In this document: positions 52,765 to 64,000 of the stretch, in pieces
Position numbering within the stretch: position 1 is the first letter of the stretch
Layout of the letters: each line of letters opens with the position of its first letter
Source of the DNA: Aplectana chamaeleonis
Taxonomy: Eukaryota > Nematoda > Chromadorea > Rhabditida > Cosmocercidae
Assembly (NCBI GenBank): GCA_029168955.1
Contig: JAPDOI010000977.1
Location: 163,501-227,500, forward strand
DNA length: 64,000 nt
Direction of reading: 5' to 3'
The notes under the pieces: model-generated
Databases searched by the model: none
What the model was told of the DNA's origin: nothing
What the model saw: the letters and a program-made list of their open reading frames with translations, nothing else
Position numbers and translations under genes: made by a program

Positions 52765-54597
52765 CTACGATAGCTAAAACCCGCATATTCTTGTGTCGTT
52801 CGAACCATTGCTCTCTCTGACGCTAAACCCGTATATTCTCGCTATAATTTTTTTTAGCGAGAATCTACGGATTTAGCGACAGCCTGTGTTGAAATGCAAT
52901 CTCAACCCGCGCTGGCTACGCGGAACGCAGGGATGCCGTTCGAACAGTGTTGGCCCAGTCAATCCACGCATAACTTGAAACTTTGTGGGTGGTCATGGAG
53001 GGTGACCCCGTGTCGCTCTCTGCATGACCTTGCAAGGGATAATTTTGGCCGCTGGTACGCTGCAGGCCGTGGGGAAGAAACGGCGATGCGCTCGATCGCA
53101 GCTGGGATCGTCTTTCTAGTACAAACCAAGACTGGGTGGGTCGATCGACCGTGTGCTGCAAGGAGAATATGCGGGTACTGTAGCGAGAATTTACGTAGAA
53201 TATGCAGGCGCTGTAGCTAAAATTTCACCAGCTGAGGCTAAACTTTCCGTAATTTACGTAAATTCTCGTGTCAAAATTAAACTAGATGCCTTTGAAACCC
53301 TGGGCATCTCTGGTTTCCGTGTGAGGCATTTAGCTTGGCGGAGTTATTGTTAGAGTGTAAAGCCAAGGCCGCTCAGATGAGTCCGGGCGGAGTAAGCAGC
53401 GGAGCGGTCGGTCGTGGCAAAATACAACATTGATAAGGAGATTTTGACACGATAAGCCCGATAAGCCTTGCTTCGACCGGCTCAAAATGAGCGATCTAGG
53501 CTATAGATCTCATTTTTCTCTTGTTACTGTTAGTCTAGATCTCATTCCCGGTCTCATAGTGTCTTCATTCTTCTTCCATCGCTTGTTCAGTGATCTCTCC
53601 CACGGTTATTGTCCTATCATTTATCCACACCTTGACCGGTTTCTTTTCACCAGACCGCCCACATATGTGTTTGATGTCATAGCCCCCTGAAGTTTACTGT
53701 TATTGTTGATCGACGTCCTGAAGCGACTCGTTACTGTTGACAGGAGCCTGGATAGAATAAATTTGTCCTATTTGTGTAGACAAACTGTCGAAAATGTGTA
53801 GAAGATACGGAAAAACGTCGCTAGGGCATCTAATCTTGCTAACCTGATATAGCATTGCATGGCTGGGCTTTTTAATGCTGAGCTGGGAAAGGAGTGGGCA
53901 AATGGCCGTTTAGAAAGGCCTCAGGCGATTATCTAGCCAGTGTTAATCCCGCGATTCTCCAGTGGTATCCGCATTTTGTTCCACAATGCATCCATATCCG
54001 CTGCGCTGTGGAAAATGTAGCTGGTTCTACAATTCCCTCATTTCATTGTTACATAACTCCCTTTTTTAGTACCATTATCGGAGGACTTAAATGTCGGTTT
54101 TCGGGGATTCGAGGCGATGTTGGTCGGGGAGTAGTCAAGCAATAGTCGACAAGTTCCCCTCAAATCTGAGAGAATAAACACCCTCACCGTGCTGAGACAC
54201 TTCAAATGGAACAGTTGTCACAGAAAAACGCGTTGGAAAATCGACCCAAGCAGCTGCAAGTCTACGGTATACTATGTCGCTGTCATCTAGCATTGATCGC
54301 GAACGACATGCATGTCATCTAGCGCTGACGGCGGCGGGACCACCATCGGAACCAGGGGTGGGCGGAATTTTCTGTTTTCTGCCCATTTTTGGCCATTTTT
54401 CTCTTTTCTGTAAAAATAGGCGAAAATCGCACAGAAAAAAAAACTTGACTTGCGTTTTTCAACAGGATTGCCCTGGAAAAAAGTGGCCGAATTTCTCGAA
54501 GCTAAGCCAATGAGTTGAGGGTGTACTTCACCTAGGCTCTCTGCAGTTCCCACATGCTAGACACTTATCTCGCTGTTGTGGTTATCCATAAGGGCAC
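52765..54597. other. Intergenic stretch; host repeat of copy D
   Basis: TAGCGAGAAT-type words occur on both sides of copy D (42760s, 52840-52870, 53175-53260), including the inverted pair ATTCTCGCTA/TAGCGAGAAT near 52840. Copy D therefore landed in an older dispersed repeat. No gene was recognised. Confidence 0.4.
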
Positions 54598-54875
54598 ATG
54601 TGGCGTGGTGGGAGGAAGCGCTGCTGTTCGCTGTACACGGTCGGGTTCGATCCTCGCCGAGGTGAATCAACCCAACTATACCTCCGAGACCCTTTAGTTG
54701 GTAACAGGTTTATTTAGGGAGACGAAGGCACTCACTGGGAAGTCGACTGGCCCCCTACAAGCCACAAAGTAAGCGCGAGAACATTTCAAGCCTCTAAGAA
54801 TACGACGTCGAATGCGCTGCGCACCCCAATAGAGATTCAGGAAGCCGATTCCTTCTCTTCATCTTTTAGTGGATA
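54598..54875 (+). mobile_element. tRNA-related SINE
   Basis: A pol III A-box-like TGGCGTGGTGGG near 54601 and a B-box GGTTCGATCCT near 54652 have tRNA spacing. The unrelated body (GGTAACAGGTTTATTTAGGG, GGGAAGTCGACTGGCCCCCT) resembles a dispersed family I recall from hookworm sequence. No intact cloverleaf forms. Confidence 0.55.
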
Positions 54876-54983
54876 TCCTTACCCAGAGGTTAACAGCTGG
54901 CGAATCCCTCAGATGGTGCGCGATGCAGTAAAATGAAGGGAAAACTGCACTGTATACTTACGATAAAAAGCTATTAATACAAC

Positions 54984-55457
54984 TTAAAGGCATCGTACGC
55001 GCTGAAAACCACTCACCGTTTTTTTTGAGTTTGAATCACTGGTTGCCCCCCCCCCCCCCCCCTGAGAACGTGCGTAGAGTTTGTCGCGTCACCGACGCAT
55101 TATTGGGAAGATATGGGTGATCGAATGCCTCGAATTTCACAAAAAGGGGCCGGCCTTCTGACAGCCATGTGGCATAAAATGAAAAGGAAAGAAGCTTCTC
55201 AACAAGCTATATCGCGTAAATGAGTAGAAGTTGATGTATCATTTGTTGATAATCTACCTTACTTTCTCATTTGAGGCCACATTGCTGTCGGAAGGCCGGC
55301 CTCTTTTGGTGGAATTCGAGGCATTCGATCTCCCATATCTTCCCAATAATGCGTCGGTGACCCGACAAACTCTACCCACGTTCTCAGGCGGGCCCAGAAA
55401 TGATTCAAACTTGAAAAACGGTGAGTGGTTTTCAGCGCGCGCGTACGATGCCTTTAA
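54984..55457. mobile_element. TTAA-flanked hairpin MITE with ~190-base arms
   Basis: TTAAAGGCATCGTACGCGC at 54984 is inverted at 55457. The arms carry ACCACTCACCGTTTTT and AATGCGTCGGTGAC-type blocks in mirror order around a short centre. TTAA at both ends suggests a TTAA target (piggyBac-like). A C(17) run near 55048 lies in the left arm. Confidence 0.75.
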
Positions 55458-55886
55458 CGCCCACTATTCATACCCGCACGGGCGCGTTGCTTGAGTATGT
55501 ATAGTTTCTACACGTTTGCAGAGACTAAGAATTCTCCAACGCACCCGCTCTGGTGGAGCCGGGTAATGTTAGCCCCAACTGTGTCATACGCGCAAATTCT
55601 AAACATGTGTTTTACTCAGTGCACCGCAGGCTGGTACAGAATTCAGTTAAGATGAAGCGCCAAGAAATCGATGGTGAGGCTATGAGGCAGACGATGATTC
55701 TGTCACAGAGGTACGAGAGGCTCTCAACGATGGAGCGAACGGCGCGTCAAGTCATTTATACTCTAACGGCGCAGCCGCGCGAAACGAGCGAGCTTTTCGG
55801 CTCTAAGGAGTAGTACAGTGGTCAAATCAGAAGTTATCCCACAATCAGTGTCAAAATATGTACACTACTCAGACAGTAGGTACGGG

Positions 55887-56640
55887 CGGATCGCTGGCTG
55901 TTGGCGGGATCGGATCGACATCTCCCCGCCATCCGCTTCCCAGTAGCCAGTGATCCGCCCGCCCGTAGCCAGCGATCCGCCCGACAGTAGCTAGCGATCC
56001 GCCCGCCTGTAGCCAGCGATTTGCTCGCCAGTAGCCAGCGATCCGCCCGCCTGTAGCCAGCGATTTGCCCGCCAGTAGCCAGCGATCCGCCCTCGATGCC
56101 ACATATGGGTTATTCTGATGGTTCTCGTCACGATCTCCGTGTGCGGGACCACCCCCCCCTAGCCATGGGGACCACCCCCCTCAGCTGCCAAAAATTATTC
56201 TCCCGCTTCTGAGTGATCCTTCAAAGGTGACTTGAAGTCACCTTCCAGGATCGGCCTCGAAATGCCGAGTGAGCATTCAGTGAGATGGAGGGCCTTTTAT
56301 ACCCTTCGCTTTGTTTACTCTGAGCATGACCAATGACTGACAAGTTTCACCGTGTAAAATTTTAGCGGGCGGATCGCTAGGTATCAAAGCCCTGGCAGGC
56401 GGATTGCTGGGGCAGGTTGCGGGCGGATCGCTGCATCTCATATCTCAGCGGGCGGATCGCTGGCTATCAAAGCAGTGGCGGGCGGATCGCTAGGTATCAA
56501 AGCTCTGGCGGGCGGATTGCTGGCAGGTTGCGGGCGGATCGCTGCATTTCATAGCTCAGCGGGCGGATCGCTGGCTATCAAAGCCCTTGCCGGCGGATCG
56601 CTGGCAGGTTGCCTGCAGATCGCCGCTTTAGAGCTTGCCG
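55887..56640. repeat. Facing minisatellite arrays of a GATCCGCCCGC motif (foldback-like)
   Basis: The left array (55887-56096) has about nine ~21-base units like GTAGCCAGCGATCCGCCCGC. The right array (56362-56640) has the inverse motif GCGGGCGGATCGCT in a higher-order unit of roughly 105 bases. The arrays face each other across about 260 bases of unique sequence. Weaker copies continue to 56780. Confidence 0.75.
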
Positions 56641-58046
56641 GCGATTCGCCCGCTAGCGTGATCAACTTTTCCAGGTGCCGCTATCCGCCCGCCCAAAAGC
56701 AGCGTTCCCCCGCGGAGACAACGAGAGGCAGCAATCCGCCCGGCGAGGCGACGATGGGCAGCGATCCGCACGCAACTTGCTGGCGTACCGCCCGCAGAGT
56801 CCTTGATTGCCAGCGCTCAGTCCGCACCTATTGTCTGAGTAGGGAAGGGAAAGTCTACTTCTACTGCATCTACGTTCCCCTTGCACAGACATATTGAGCT
56901 TCTGATAGAGTAATCGAGACTTTAGTGCCTGGGAAAAGGAAGGTTAGAGGAACGTGTTTTGAAGGCGTCTCTCTGCTCGAGTGCTTCGGACTATGTCATA
57001 CGTTGCCGCTGGTTGCTCTGCAGCGCACTGCGACCAGCCACAATGGTGGAATTTCCAGTTTCGATTTTCATCCCATTTGTTGTGTTTGGCATGTTTTTCA
57101 AACCTTTGTCGCTACACTCAGAATTCTACTCAGTTTTGTATAGTTTTTTTCATTTCTTACTGGGATTTTTCACTGTTTTGCATTGCTTTTTTCATTTGTT
57201 GTTTCTTCTTCATGGTGTATTCATTCGGAAATTCTTGCTACACCAAGTCCGAATCCATGATTTTCTGTGCCTAGGCGTCCTTTGTACTAAGCGGAAGTTA
57301 TAGTTAACATAATCAATTTATCGAAGAATCGTGCTATCCCTGAGCCTCATAGTGTTTTAAAATACAGCACAATGGAGGCTGCAAAATTTATTGAAAGTTT
57401 CGAAAGTTCCATAAGTTTCCAGAATGACATTTTCCAAAGTTCCTAAAACTTCCTTCTCACAGGTGAGCTTTCGGCGCGTAGCGCCTTTATCAAACCGAAA
57501 ATCACACGTATTAGCAAACGTTGGCATGGAGAATACCCGTTGTCATTGGGAAACTGGCCTAAATAGCTGACCGAAAGGCCTGGTCACCAAATAAGGTCGA
57601 AGCAATGTCCTACCCTAGACTGCTCTTAGAGAGTTCTGGATGCACAGTATGCTTGTTATCCGAAGATAATTCTTCGGATAATGGATCGATTCGGATAATG
57701 CTGATTTTGAACTTCCCGGACATTAGTTCAATTCAGATAATGCGTTTTTTTTCAAATTTTCGGATAACGGGTCGATTTGGATAATGCCATTTTTCCAGTG
57801 ATTCGGATACGGATATCCGGTCGTATAATTTCGAATAGTTTCGGCTAAAGCAAAACGGTGAAAATTAAACCAGGTACTCAATGCAAGCCTGCCTTTGAAA
57901 ACATCCATAATTGAGCAAACAGTAGTACTTCATCGCTGTTGCAGCATGTTAACATACAAACTTCAAGGTTCATAAAAGCTTATTAATAAAAATTTGAAAA
58001 CAAATCTTCAATTACTGTATCGTCGTTGGGAGGCACAGTGTTATCC
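56641..58046. other. Intergenic stretch
   Basis: TTCGGATAATG-like words recur between 57660 and 57810. No gene or named repeat was recognised. Confidence 0.35.
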
Positions 58047-58059
58047 ACACACAGGTTTT

Positions 58060-61000
58060 CACTCACTCACTCACTCATCCCGTTAGCTGGCGTCTGGTGG
58101 AGCGGGATGCCCTCTCAACCAATACACTGCTGTAGGTGCCATAGGAGCTCGTGCGGCCTGAACGATACGCTTCCAATCAAAACGGTTTGCAGCAACAAGT
58201 TTAGCGTTAAGGACACTGTACCGTTGAGTCTTCAGATCCTCCTCTATATGTTTGAGCCATGTCTTCTTCGGGGCCGTTCGTTGAACTCTCCACGATGGTG
58301 GGCGCTTACGCCACAGCATACTGTACGGGAGACGGGACGAGTCCATCCTACATACATGTCCGAACCATCGCAGTCTTCTTGTCTGCAGCTGTTCTCCGAC
58401 CGTCGGTTGATTCATGCAGCTCTTCCGTATATCGTCGTTGCAAACATGATCACGAATCGTAATTCCAAGAATCTGGCGCAAACATCGCATCTGGAAGACT
58501 TCTAGCTTGACGAGGTCTGACTTTAGCAGAGTCCAGGTTTCCGAGCCGTATAGTAGTACGGGTATTATCAGCGCTCGGAACATTCGCACTTTAGTCTTCA
58601 GTGAAATGTTGTTTTTCTTCCACAAACACCAGCCAAGCGACGCAAACACACTAGACGCCTGCCCGATTCTGCTGCACACCTCTGCCGTAGCCGCAACTTT
58701 TCGCTCCTGCACTACCGACCCAAGGTATTTGAATTCCTTGACCTGCTGAAGCTCAACTCCTTCAAACTGAACAGATGCAGGCGAACCATCGCATGTCATG
58801 ACCTTGGTCTTCTCCTGGTTGATTCTTAAGCCGTAGGAGCTTGCAATCAGTGCCATATCGCTTATCAAGGACGTTGCCTCGGCATCAGTGTCCGTGAACA
58901 CTGCGCTATCATCCGCGAACATCAAATCTGTGACGTACTCATTACTTCCGTATTGAACGCCTCTTCTGTTCTCGAAGACCTTCCTCATAATAGCGTCCAC
59001 AACAGTATTAAAGAGCAGAGGCGAGACCACATCGCCTTGGCGAACTCCAGCTGTAACGGCAAACTCCTCGGACAACTGATCCCCAATGCGTACGGAACTG
59101 GTAGACCCTTCGTACGTTTCCTGGAGGAGCTTGACTATCTTCCTCGGTATGTGCTCGCTTTCAAGTGCTCTCCACAGCGCCGGCCAGTGAATACAATCAA
59201 ACGCAGATTTGAAGTCTATAAATGTGATAACGACACGCTTCCCAGAGCGAATCCTCTTTTCCATTAGCTGTCGAAGTGCGAAGATCTGATCACTGCAGCT
59301 TCTTCCTGGCCTGTTCTTCACGACTTGTTTGCTCACGATGACGCTGAAGTCTGTTCTGAATAACCCTCATGAAGACTTTGCCAACGATAGACAACAGACT
59401 GATCCCTCGGTAATTTTTGCAGTCTCTAGCATCACCCTTCTTGTGTATGGGCACGATTGTGGCACGTTTCCAGGTAGCTGGTATTTTCTCAGACTGCCAG
59501 ATAAGAGTAATCAGCCGATGAAGTTGGCGCAGCAAGACGTCTCCGCCAGCCTTGATGGCTTCCGCAGTGATTTTGTCCACTCCTGACGCTCTGCCGTTTT
59601 TCAGTGACTTTATCGCTGCCGTTAGTTCATCTACAGTGGGTTCTGCGCCGAGAACTGCATCTCCGGCCGCTTCAACTAGCGGTGGCTCGACAAGCGGTCC
59701 TTGCGGCGCTTCATGACTGTATAGTTCACTGAAGAACTGTCTCCATCGACGGAGGCGCTCGTCCACAGAGCGCACGAATGACCCATCTGCATTCCTGATA
59801 ATATCGCTTGTTGGTTTCGTCCTTCCTCCGAGCCGCTTGAGTGTCCGATAGAGAGTTCGATAATCATGCCTGCTCGCAGACTCCTCCAAATCAGTAGCTA
59901 CCTTATTCCAATACGACTCTCGTTCCATTTTCAATCTGCAACGAAGCTCTCTGCAGAGCTGACGATATCGATCGAAATCGGTCAATTTCGCTTTCTTCCT
60001 TTCTTCTATGAGATGTATGGATTCATCTGATATCCATGGCTGGATTCGCTTACGAGGGGCAGGACAAAGTAGCTCTGCACATTCCACGATGGTGGCTGCT
60101 ATCTGCTGTTCTTGTTCATCCACAGATGCATCGTCTGCCAACAGCGCAAACCGATTCGACAGTGCCATTTGGAATAACTCCTTCGTCTCAGGTACCATCA
60201 AATGTGCCCAGTTGAATTGGCCTTTAGATGGCTCCACAATCCTAGCTCGTTCTAGACGAAGCTTCACTACTGCACGTAGAAGGTAATGATCTGAACCACA
60301 GTCGGGTCCTCTCATTGCACGAACATCCTTGAGCGACGACCTGAAACGCGAGCTCATCAGCACGTAGTCTAACAAAGCTACGTCTCGTCCGGAAGGATTT
60401 CTCCACGTCAACTGATGCTTTCTGCGATGCTGGAAGTGACTGTTTCCAATAATGCGTCCATTGAACGCTGCAAACATGAGCAAGCGCAGAACATTGCCGT
60501 TCATGTCACCATAGCCAAATCGGCCCAATACTGCTTCCCAGCCCATCCTGTCTTTTCCAACGTGTGCGTTGAAATCACCTGCGACTAGAACAACGTCTCT
60601 CTTTGAAATCGTGTTCAGAACGTCCTGAAGCTGAGCGTAAAACGCGTCCTTGTCGGAATCCGGGCTAGGCTCTGTCGGCGCATAAACTGCCACAATATGT
60701 GTCCTTATAGTTCCTTTCAGCGTGAGGACAGCGATTCTGCTAGAGATAGGCTCGAATGTCACAACGCTTCCAGCTGCTTTCCAGTTCAGCATGAATCCAA
60801 CGCCTTGATGGTGTCCGTCACTACCGGAGTAGCACAGCACCATCCTTTCTGGACTATCTGGCACCTGGACAGTCATTGATCCACTTCCACTGATCCTTAA
60901 TTCAGACAGGGCGGCAACCGATACCATCGACTTCAACAGTTCCCTGGCAATGATTTCTTTCTGCCCGACGTAATGCCCTGATCGCACATTCCATGCCGCG

Positions 61001-61239
61001 AACCGCACCTCCTTCTTCGGCGTTACCAGTCGTCCACTGTTCTGGCCAGTAGCATACTTGTCACCAACACCCTGGGTCCCCAGTGTTGGCGCATCTGCTG
61101 CCCCGGATGCGGTAGCCGTATCGCGTATTCCTATGAGACTCTCCATGGTTACCACCTTAGGTTTTCCAGCCCGTCGGTAGCATGGGGGGCTAACCCTCCT
61201 CCTTTCTCATCCGGGCTTGGGAGCGGCAATGGCGGAGTT
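58060..61239 (-). mobile_element. RTE/CFDP2-like non-LTR retrotransposon, full length
   Basis: It is flanked by a 13-base duplication, ACACACAGGTTTT, at 58047-58059 and 61240-61252. It ends in a (GAGT)n tail and begins with an ~85-base leader holding a strong hairpin (AGCCCG pairing with CGGGCT around GGAGGAGGGTTAGCCCCCC). It has one long frame with a single small break. Confidence 0.93.
58083..61155 (-). pseudogene. APE endonuclease-reverse transcriptase of the RTE/CFDP2-like element
   Basis: The first frame (61155-59290) carries the endonuclease blocks AAWNVRSG, VAALSELRISG, VAGDFNAHVGKD and GSDHYLLRAV, and the RT entry KNYRGISLLSIVGKV. The second (to 58083) carries SCSDQIFALRQ, FIDFKSAFDCIHW, GVRQGDVVSPLLFN and the catalytic DLMFADDSAVF, then the YLGSVVQ and FGHVCRMD tail blocks. 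Near 59300 an 11-base deletion removes most of GFRPGRS and shifts the frame. This is otherwise a well-preserved copy. Confidence 0.93.
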
Positions 61240-61336
61240 ACACACAGGTTTTAATCGGGACAATTAGCTAGTAAACGATATGCAAAGCAACTATACAAAA
61301 AAAACTTCTAAATTGAGTAACTAGTCGTCAACTTGG

Positions 61337-61385
61337 CCATCACTTTTGACCACGCCCATTTTTCCGCGCCGCAACGACTCTCCCG
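61337..61385. repeat. Single arm of the GGCCAC..CCCATTTTTCCG palindrome family
   Basis: TTTGACCACGCCCATTTTTC followed by CGCGCCGCAACGA matches the left arm of 21357-21465 but has no partner arm nearby. Confidence 0.55.
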
Positions 61386-61438
61386 ATCAGGGCTGGGCAC
61401 ACGTCCCGGTATGGCGATTTTGAATATGCACCCCCCTT

Positions 61439-62519
61439 ACAAGGGAAGTATAAAAAGCGTAGGTCGGATCTGCGAAAACGAATAGTATGGTTAGTATCTC
61501 TTCTGGCTCAATAGTAAAAATGCGCAGTATCCCGCCGCGAGCCGCAGGCTCAAAAAAGTTATGAGCATTTTTTAAGCCTGGCGAAAAGGCAAGGGTACCC
61601 ATCAGGCATTTTTTTGGAGTTTCAAAAAATTTTCTCGGATTTAGCTCAAAAGTTGTATGTAGGGGTAATCTAGGGTGGCGAATACGAATCTGGAGTCCAT
61701 TTGTCGAAATTTTGAGGGTTACTGTAGGTTACGGTAGGTTTCATGTCATTTAGGGGTCAAAACCCACCTTAGTATTTTGAAAATCGACAAACGGACGTTA
61801 AATTCGTATTCTCCACCCCGAATAACCCCCGTATACAAAATTTTGAGTAAAATCTGAAATTTTTACCAAACTACCGTATACTCACCGTAATCTACCGTAA
61901 TCTGCAAAAGATCGATAAACGGACTCCAGATTCGTGTTTAGCACTCCAAATAACCCTCGGCAAATGATTTTGAGACATATCTGTCGTAGAAAACCGGAAA
62001 TCTCGAAAGAGGCGTTTTTCCCTCGAAATTTTCCACGGTTGGGAAGCTTCAAACGAAACGAGCCGAAAACTTTTGAAAATCGACTAATTAACCACAGATT
62101 CGTGATCAGCGCCCCAAAAAACCTCCTGGGAGAATTTTAAATCAAGACTGGAACATTTTTCTAAAACGCTTTTAGAGCCCTCAATTAGTAGAAATAAGCG
62201 CACAACCGAAAAACCGTTTAAGTCCAAAACGCTGTCAGTCTGGACAGAGTACGGAAAATGCGCCTTCACCCAAACTTTGCTCAGGGGGGTAGTTTTTGAC
62301 GCTGAACACATTTATGAGGTCCGTTTCCGGATTTTCCGAAGACTAACGCGCTTTTTGGAAGGTACAAAAAGCACAAAAATGAGCTTTTTAAGCTTGTAAT
62401 TTCTTGGAACCTGCGGCTCGGGGCGGGATACTGCGCAGTTATACTATTGAGCCACAAGAGATACTAACGATACTAGTCGTTTTGGCAGATCCGACCTACG
62501 CATTGTATACTTCCCTTGT
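61439..62519. mobile_element. TIR element with ~112-base diverged arms
   Basis: ACAAGGGAAGTATA...GTAGGTCGGATCTG...GTATCTCTT.TGGCTCAATAGTA at the left is inverted at the right (62408-62519) with several mismatches. The middle holds CTACCGTAA-type words. It is non-coding. Confidence 0.65.
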
Positions 62520-63189
62520 TAGCTCGGTACTTTTTAGGCACCCCTTTTGGGAAATCGAAATCGGCCGTTTTCCGAGAAGTCGAGCCGAACAGCCATAATT
62601 TTGACTTCCTGATTTTGATAAACAGTATGAAAAAGCACTGAATAGAGAAAATTCCGAAAATGTCAACAAAAAAGGTGTCTTTTCGAAACTTAAAAAAAAA
62701 TCCTATGAGGAAAATTTGTAAGTAAGACGGTAAGTTATGACAAAAGGTAAAACAATTTTCATTTAAAAAATTAACAGGTACAAATAACTACAGAACTACT
62801 ACTACTGCAGTGATTAATGTTTTCTGTTGAATGTTTTCATGAACCTATGAAGGTTTGGTTAATCTGTGTTTGATTGTTCTGATATGGAAATCAAAACTAT
62901 TTTGTGTTGTGAAACCATGTTAGGATTCAAGTGATGCGTAGGCAGTGGAAAACCAGAGTTTTACCCACCTAGAATGCCGCAATCTCTGGAGGCTCGGCTT
63001 GCCGTGCGATATAGTGTTTGTACGCAGCTACACAGCGCAGACGGTGGTGGACGCGCACACAATACTAACAAAAAATGTATTTTATTACAGAATGAGGAGG
63101 AGAAAAGGATTGAAACTGACGGAAATGCAAGATGGTGAAGGTAGTCTATTTTGGATGTACCGATTTCAGAAATTTAATGTAAATAAACA
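62520..63189. other. Intergenic stretch
   Basis: I see no gene or repeat that I can name. Confidence 0.3.
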
Positions 63190-63576
63190 AAGTTGAAGCG
63201 GGGGTAAGTATTTAGCCGTGACAAGGTTCATTCAAACGAACCTAGTTGATCAAAATAACATTGAACATGAGAGCAGAGGATATTGTGAGAAAGAGGAAAA
63301 TCGGGCAAAGACTTTACATTAATAGGATCGATTTTTAATGTGATTTAAGGACCTTAAATCTCGTCCCGGTTTTACCCCGAAAACCAGGACAAAACCGAGA
63401 CGAGCTTCAAGGTCTTTAATTCTCATTGAATATCAAACCAGTTAATACTAAAATGTTTGTGAAATTCTCCTCTTTCTTCCAATGCTCTTAGTTTTCAAGC
63501 TTAGTGTTGTTTCTAATCAACTAGGTTCATTTGAATGAACCCTATCAAGTCTAAAAAATTAACCACGCTCCAACTT
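63190..63576. mobile_element. Palindromic element of 387 bases
   Basis: GGTTCATTCAAACGAACCTA then GTTGAT in the left arm pairs with its inverse in the right arm, and outer AAGTTG..AGCG pairs with CGCTCCAACTT. The centre is a CTCGTCCCGGTTTT / AAAACCGAGACGAG hairpin. Confidence 0.65.
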
Positions 63577-63599
63577 AGTTTTTTTTACATTAAATTTCT

Positions 63600-64000
63600 A
63601 TAATGGATGCATTGAAATTTTGTGCCGGTGGCAAATTGTAAACTTGTGCTCGATATCGGTTGAAAAGCCAGAACGCTTCTAGTCGCCCTGCCATCCAAAG
63701 CGAAGCCGACACCTTTCATGTGCTTATCTCCTCCAGAATAGAACAGCGTAATTTGAGCGTCAGTATCAGGGATTCACACGACCGTCCGTCCAGACCCTGT
63801 CATTCGTAGCTCTGAGAGCGCCGCAATGGAGATGTTAAATCGTGCCAATTCGCGAGCGATCACTTCCTTCTGCCCAACATGGTGGCCTGTGCGTACGTTC
63901 CATGCAGCGACTTGAACTTCCCGCTTCGGCGTGAATATTCTATCCGTATAACCAGTCGCATATTTGTCACCGGAACAATGGTTTCGGTTCATCAGATCCG
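63600..64000 (-). pseudogene. Fragment of an RTE/CFDP2-like endonuclease
   Basis: VAAWNVRTGHHVGQKEVIAR then LSELRMTGSGRTVV matches the start of the endonuclease at 61155 and continues, after an in-frame stop, as FYSGGDKHMKGVGFALDG. It is cut off after about 120 residues at the left. The 5' end may lie beyond the window. It is a relative, not a close copy, of 58060-61239. Confidence 0.85.

Noticed and set aside
55869..56102. Repetitive GGRIAGYW-type protein on the minus strand
   Set aside because: It is the translation of the 21-base minisatellite, not a gene.
61150..61239. Hammerhead ribozyme, because of GGATGAGAAAGG in the leader
   Set aside because: The core needs CTGATGA and GAAA flanking a stem with closing helices; these are not present.

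Overview
The window is animal nuclear DNA, most likely from a nematode (clade V, hookworm-like). The signs are short exons with nematode-type splice sites, a SEL-2/neurobeachin-type gene, and a heavy load of APE-type non-LTR retrotransposons and small palindromic DNA transposons. The exact species cannot be fixed from the sequence. The left 28 kb holds the 5' half of one host gene on the minus strand. I could assemble 17 exons (28176 down to 871) whose splice phases all agree. They encode about the first 712 residues of a SEL-2/neurobeachin/LRBA-like BEACH protein: an acidic, Ser/Pro-rich N-terminus, the conserved armadillo-like start, the ConA/laminin-G-like domain and the start of the DUF4704 region. 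The BEACH and WD40 parts lie beyond the left edge. || The gene's introns are full of mobile DNA. Intron 1 has a 3.4-kb CR1/jockey-like element (24074-27513) and a Mutator-like MITE. Intron 2 has a 2-kb foldback element. Intron 4 has a 3.3-kb RTE-like element (13846-17125) and an array of palindromic TAACTTACATGTAA motifs. Introns 6 and 14 have hAT-type MITEs. Intron 7 has a CR1-like copy with an inverted 5' end. || From 28.2 to 64 kb I recognise no host gene. This part is layered mobile DNA: nested hAT-like MITEs with 8-bp target duplications, a TIR element split by another CR1-like copy (31706-35150), a fourth CR1-like copy (42784-52753) split by a 6.5-kb minus-strand LTR element (43069-49582), a tRNA-related SINE, minisatellite/foldback arrays, a TTAA-flanked hairpin element, a full-length craniofacial-protein-2/RTE-like element (58060-61239), and a fragment of a related element at the right edge. 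|| The most striking system is the CR1-like family. All four copies start at the same nucleotide. Their first ~73 nt fold into an HDV-like self-cleaving ribozyme topology (P1, P2, P3, P4 and a CAAA junction with the candidate catalytic C), with a wobble-to-Watson-Crick change in one copy. About 80 nt later the long reading frame encodes a 2A-like GVERNPGP motif, then a PHD-like zinc finger, APE endonuclease and reverse transcriptase. Ribozyme plus 2A at the 5' end resembles the arrangement described for trypanosome L1Tc.
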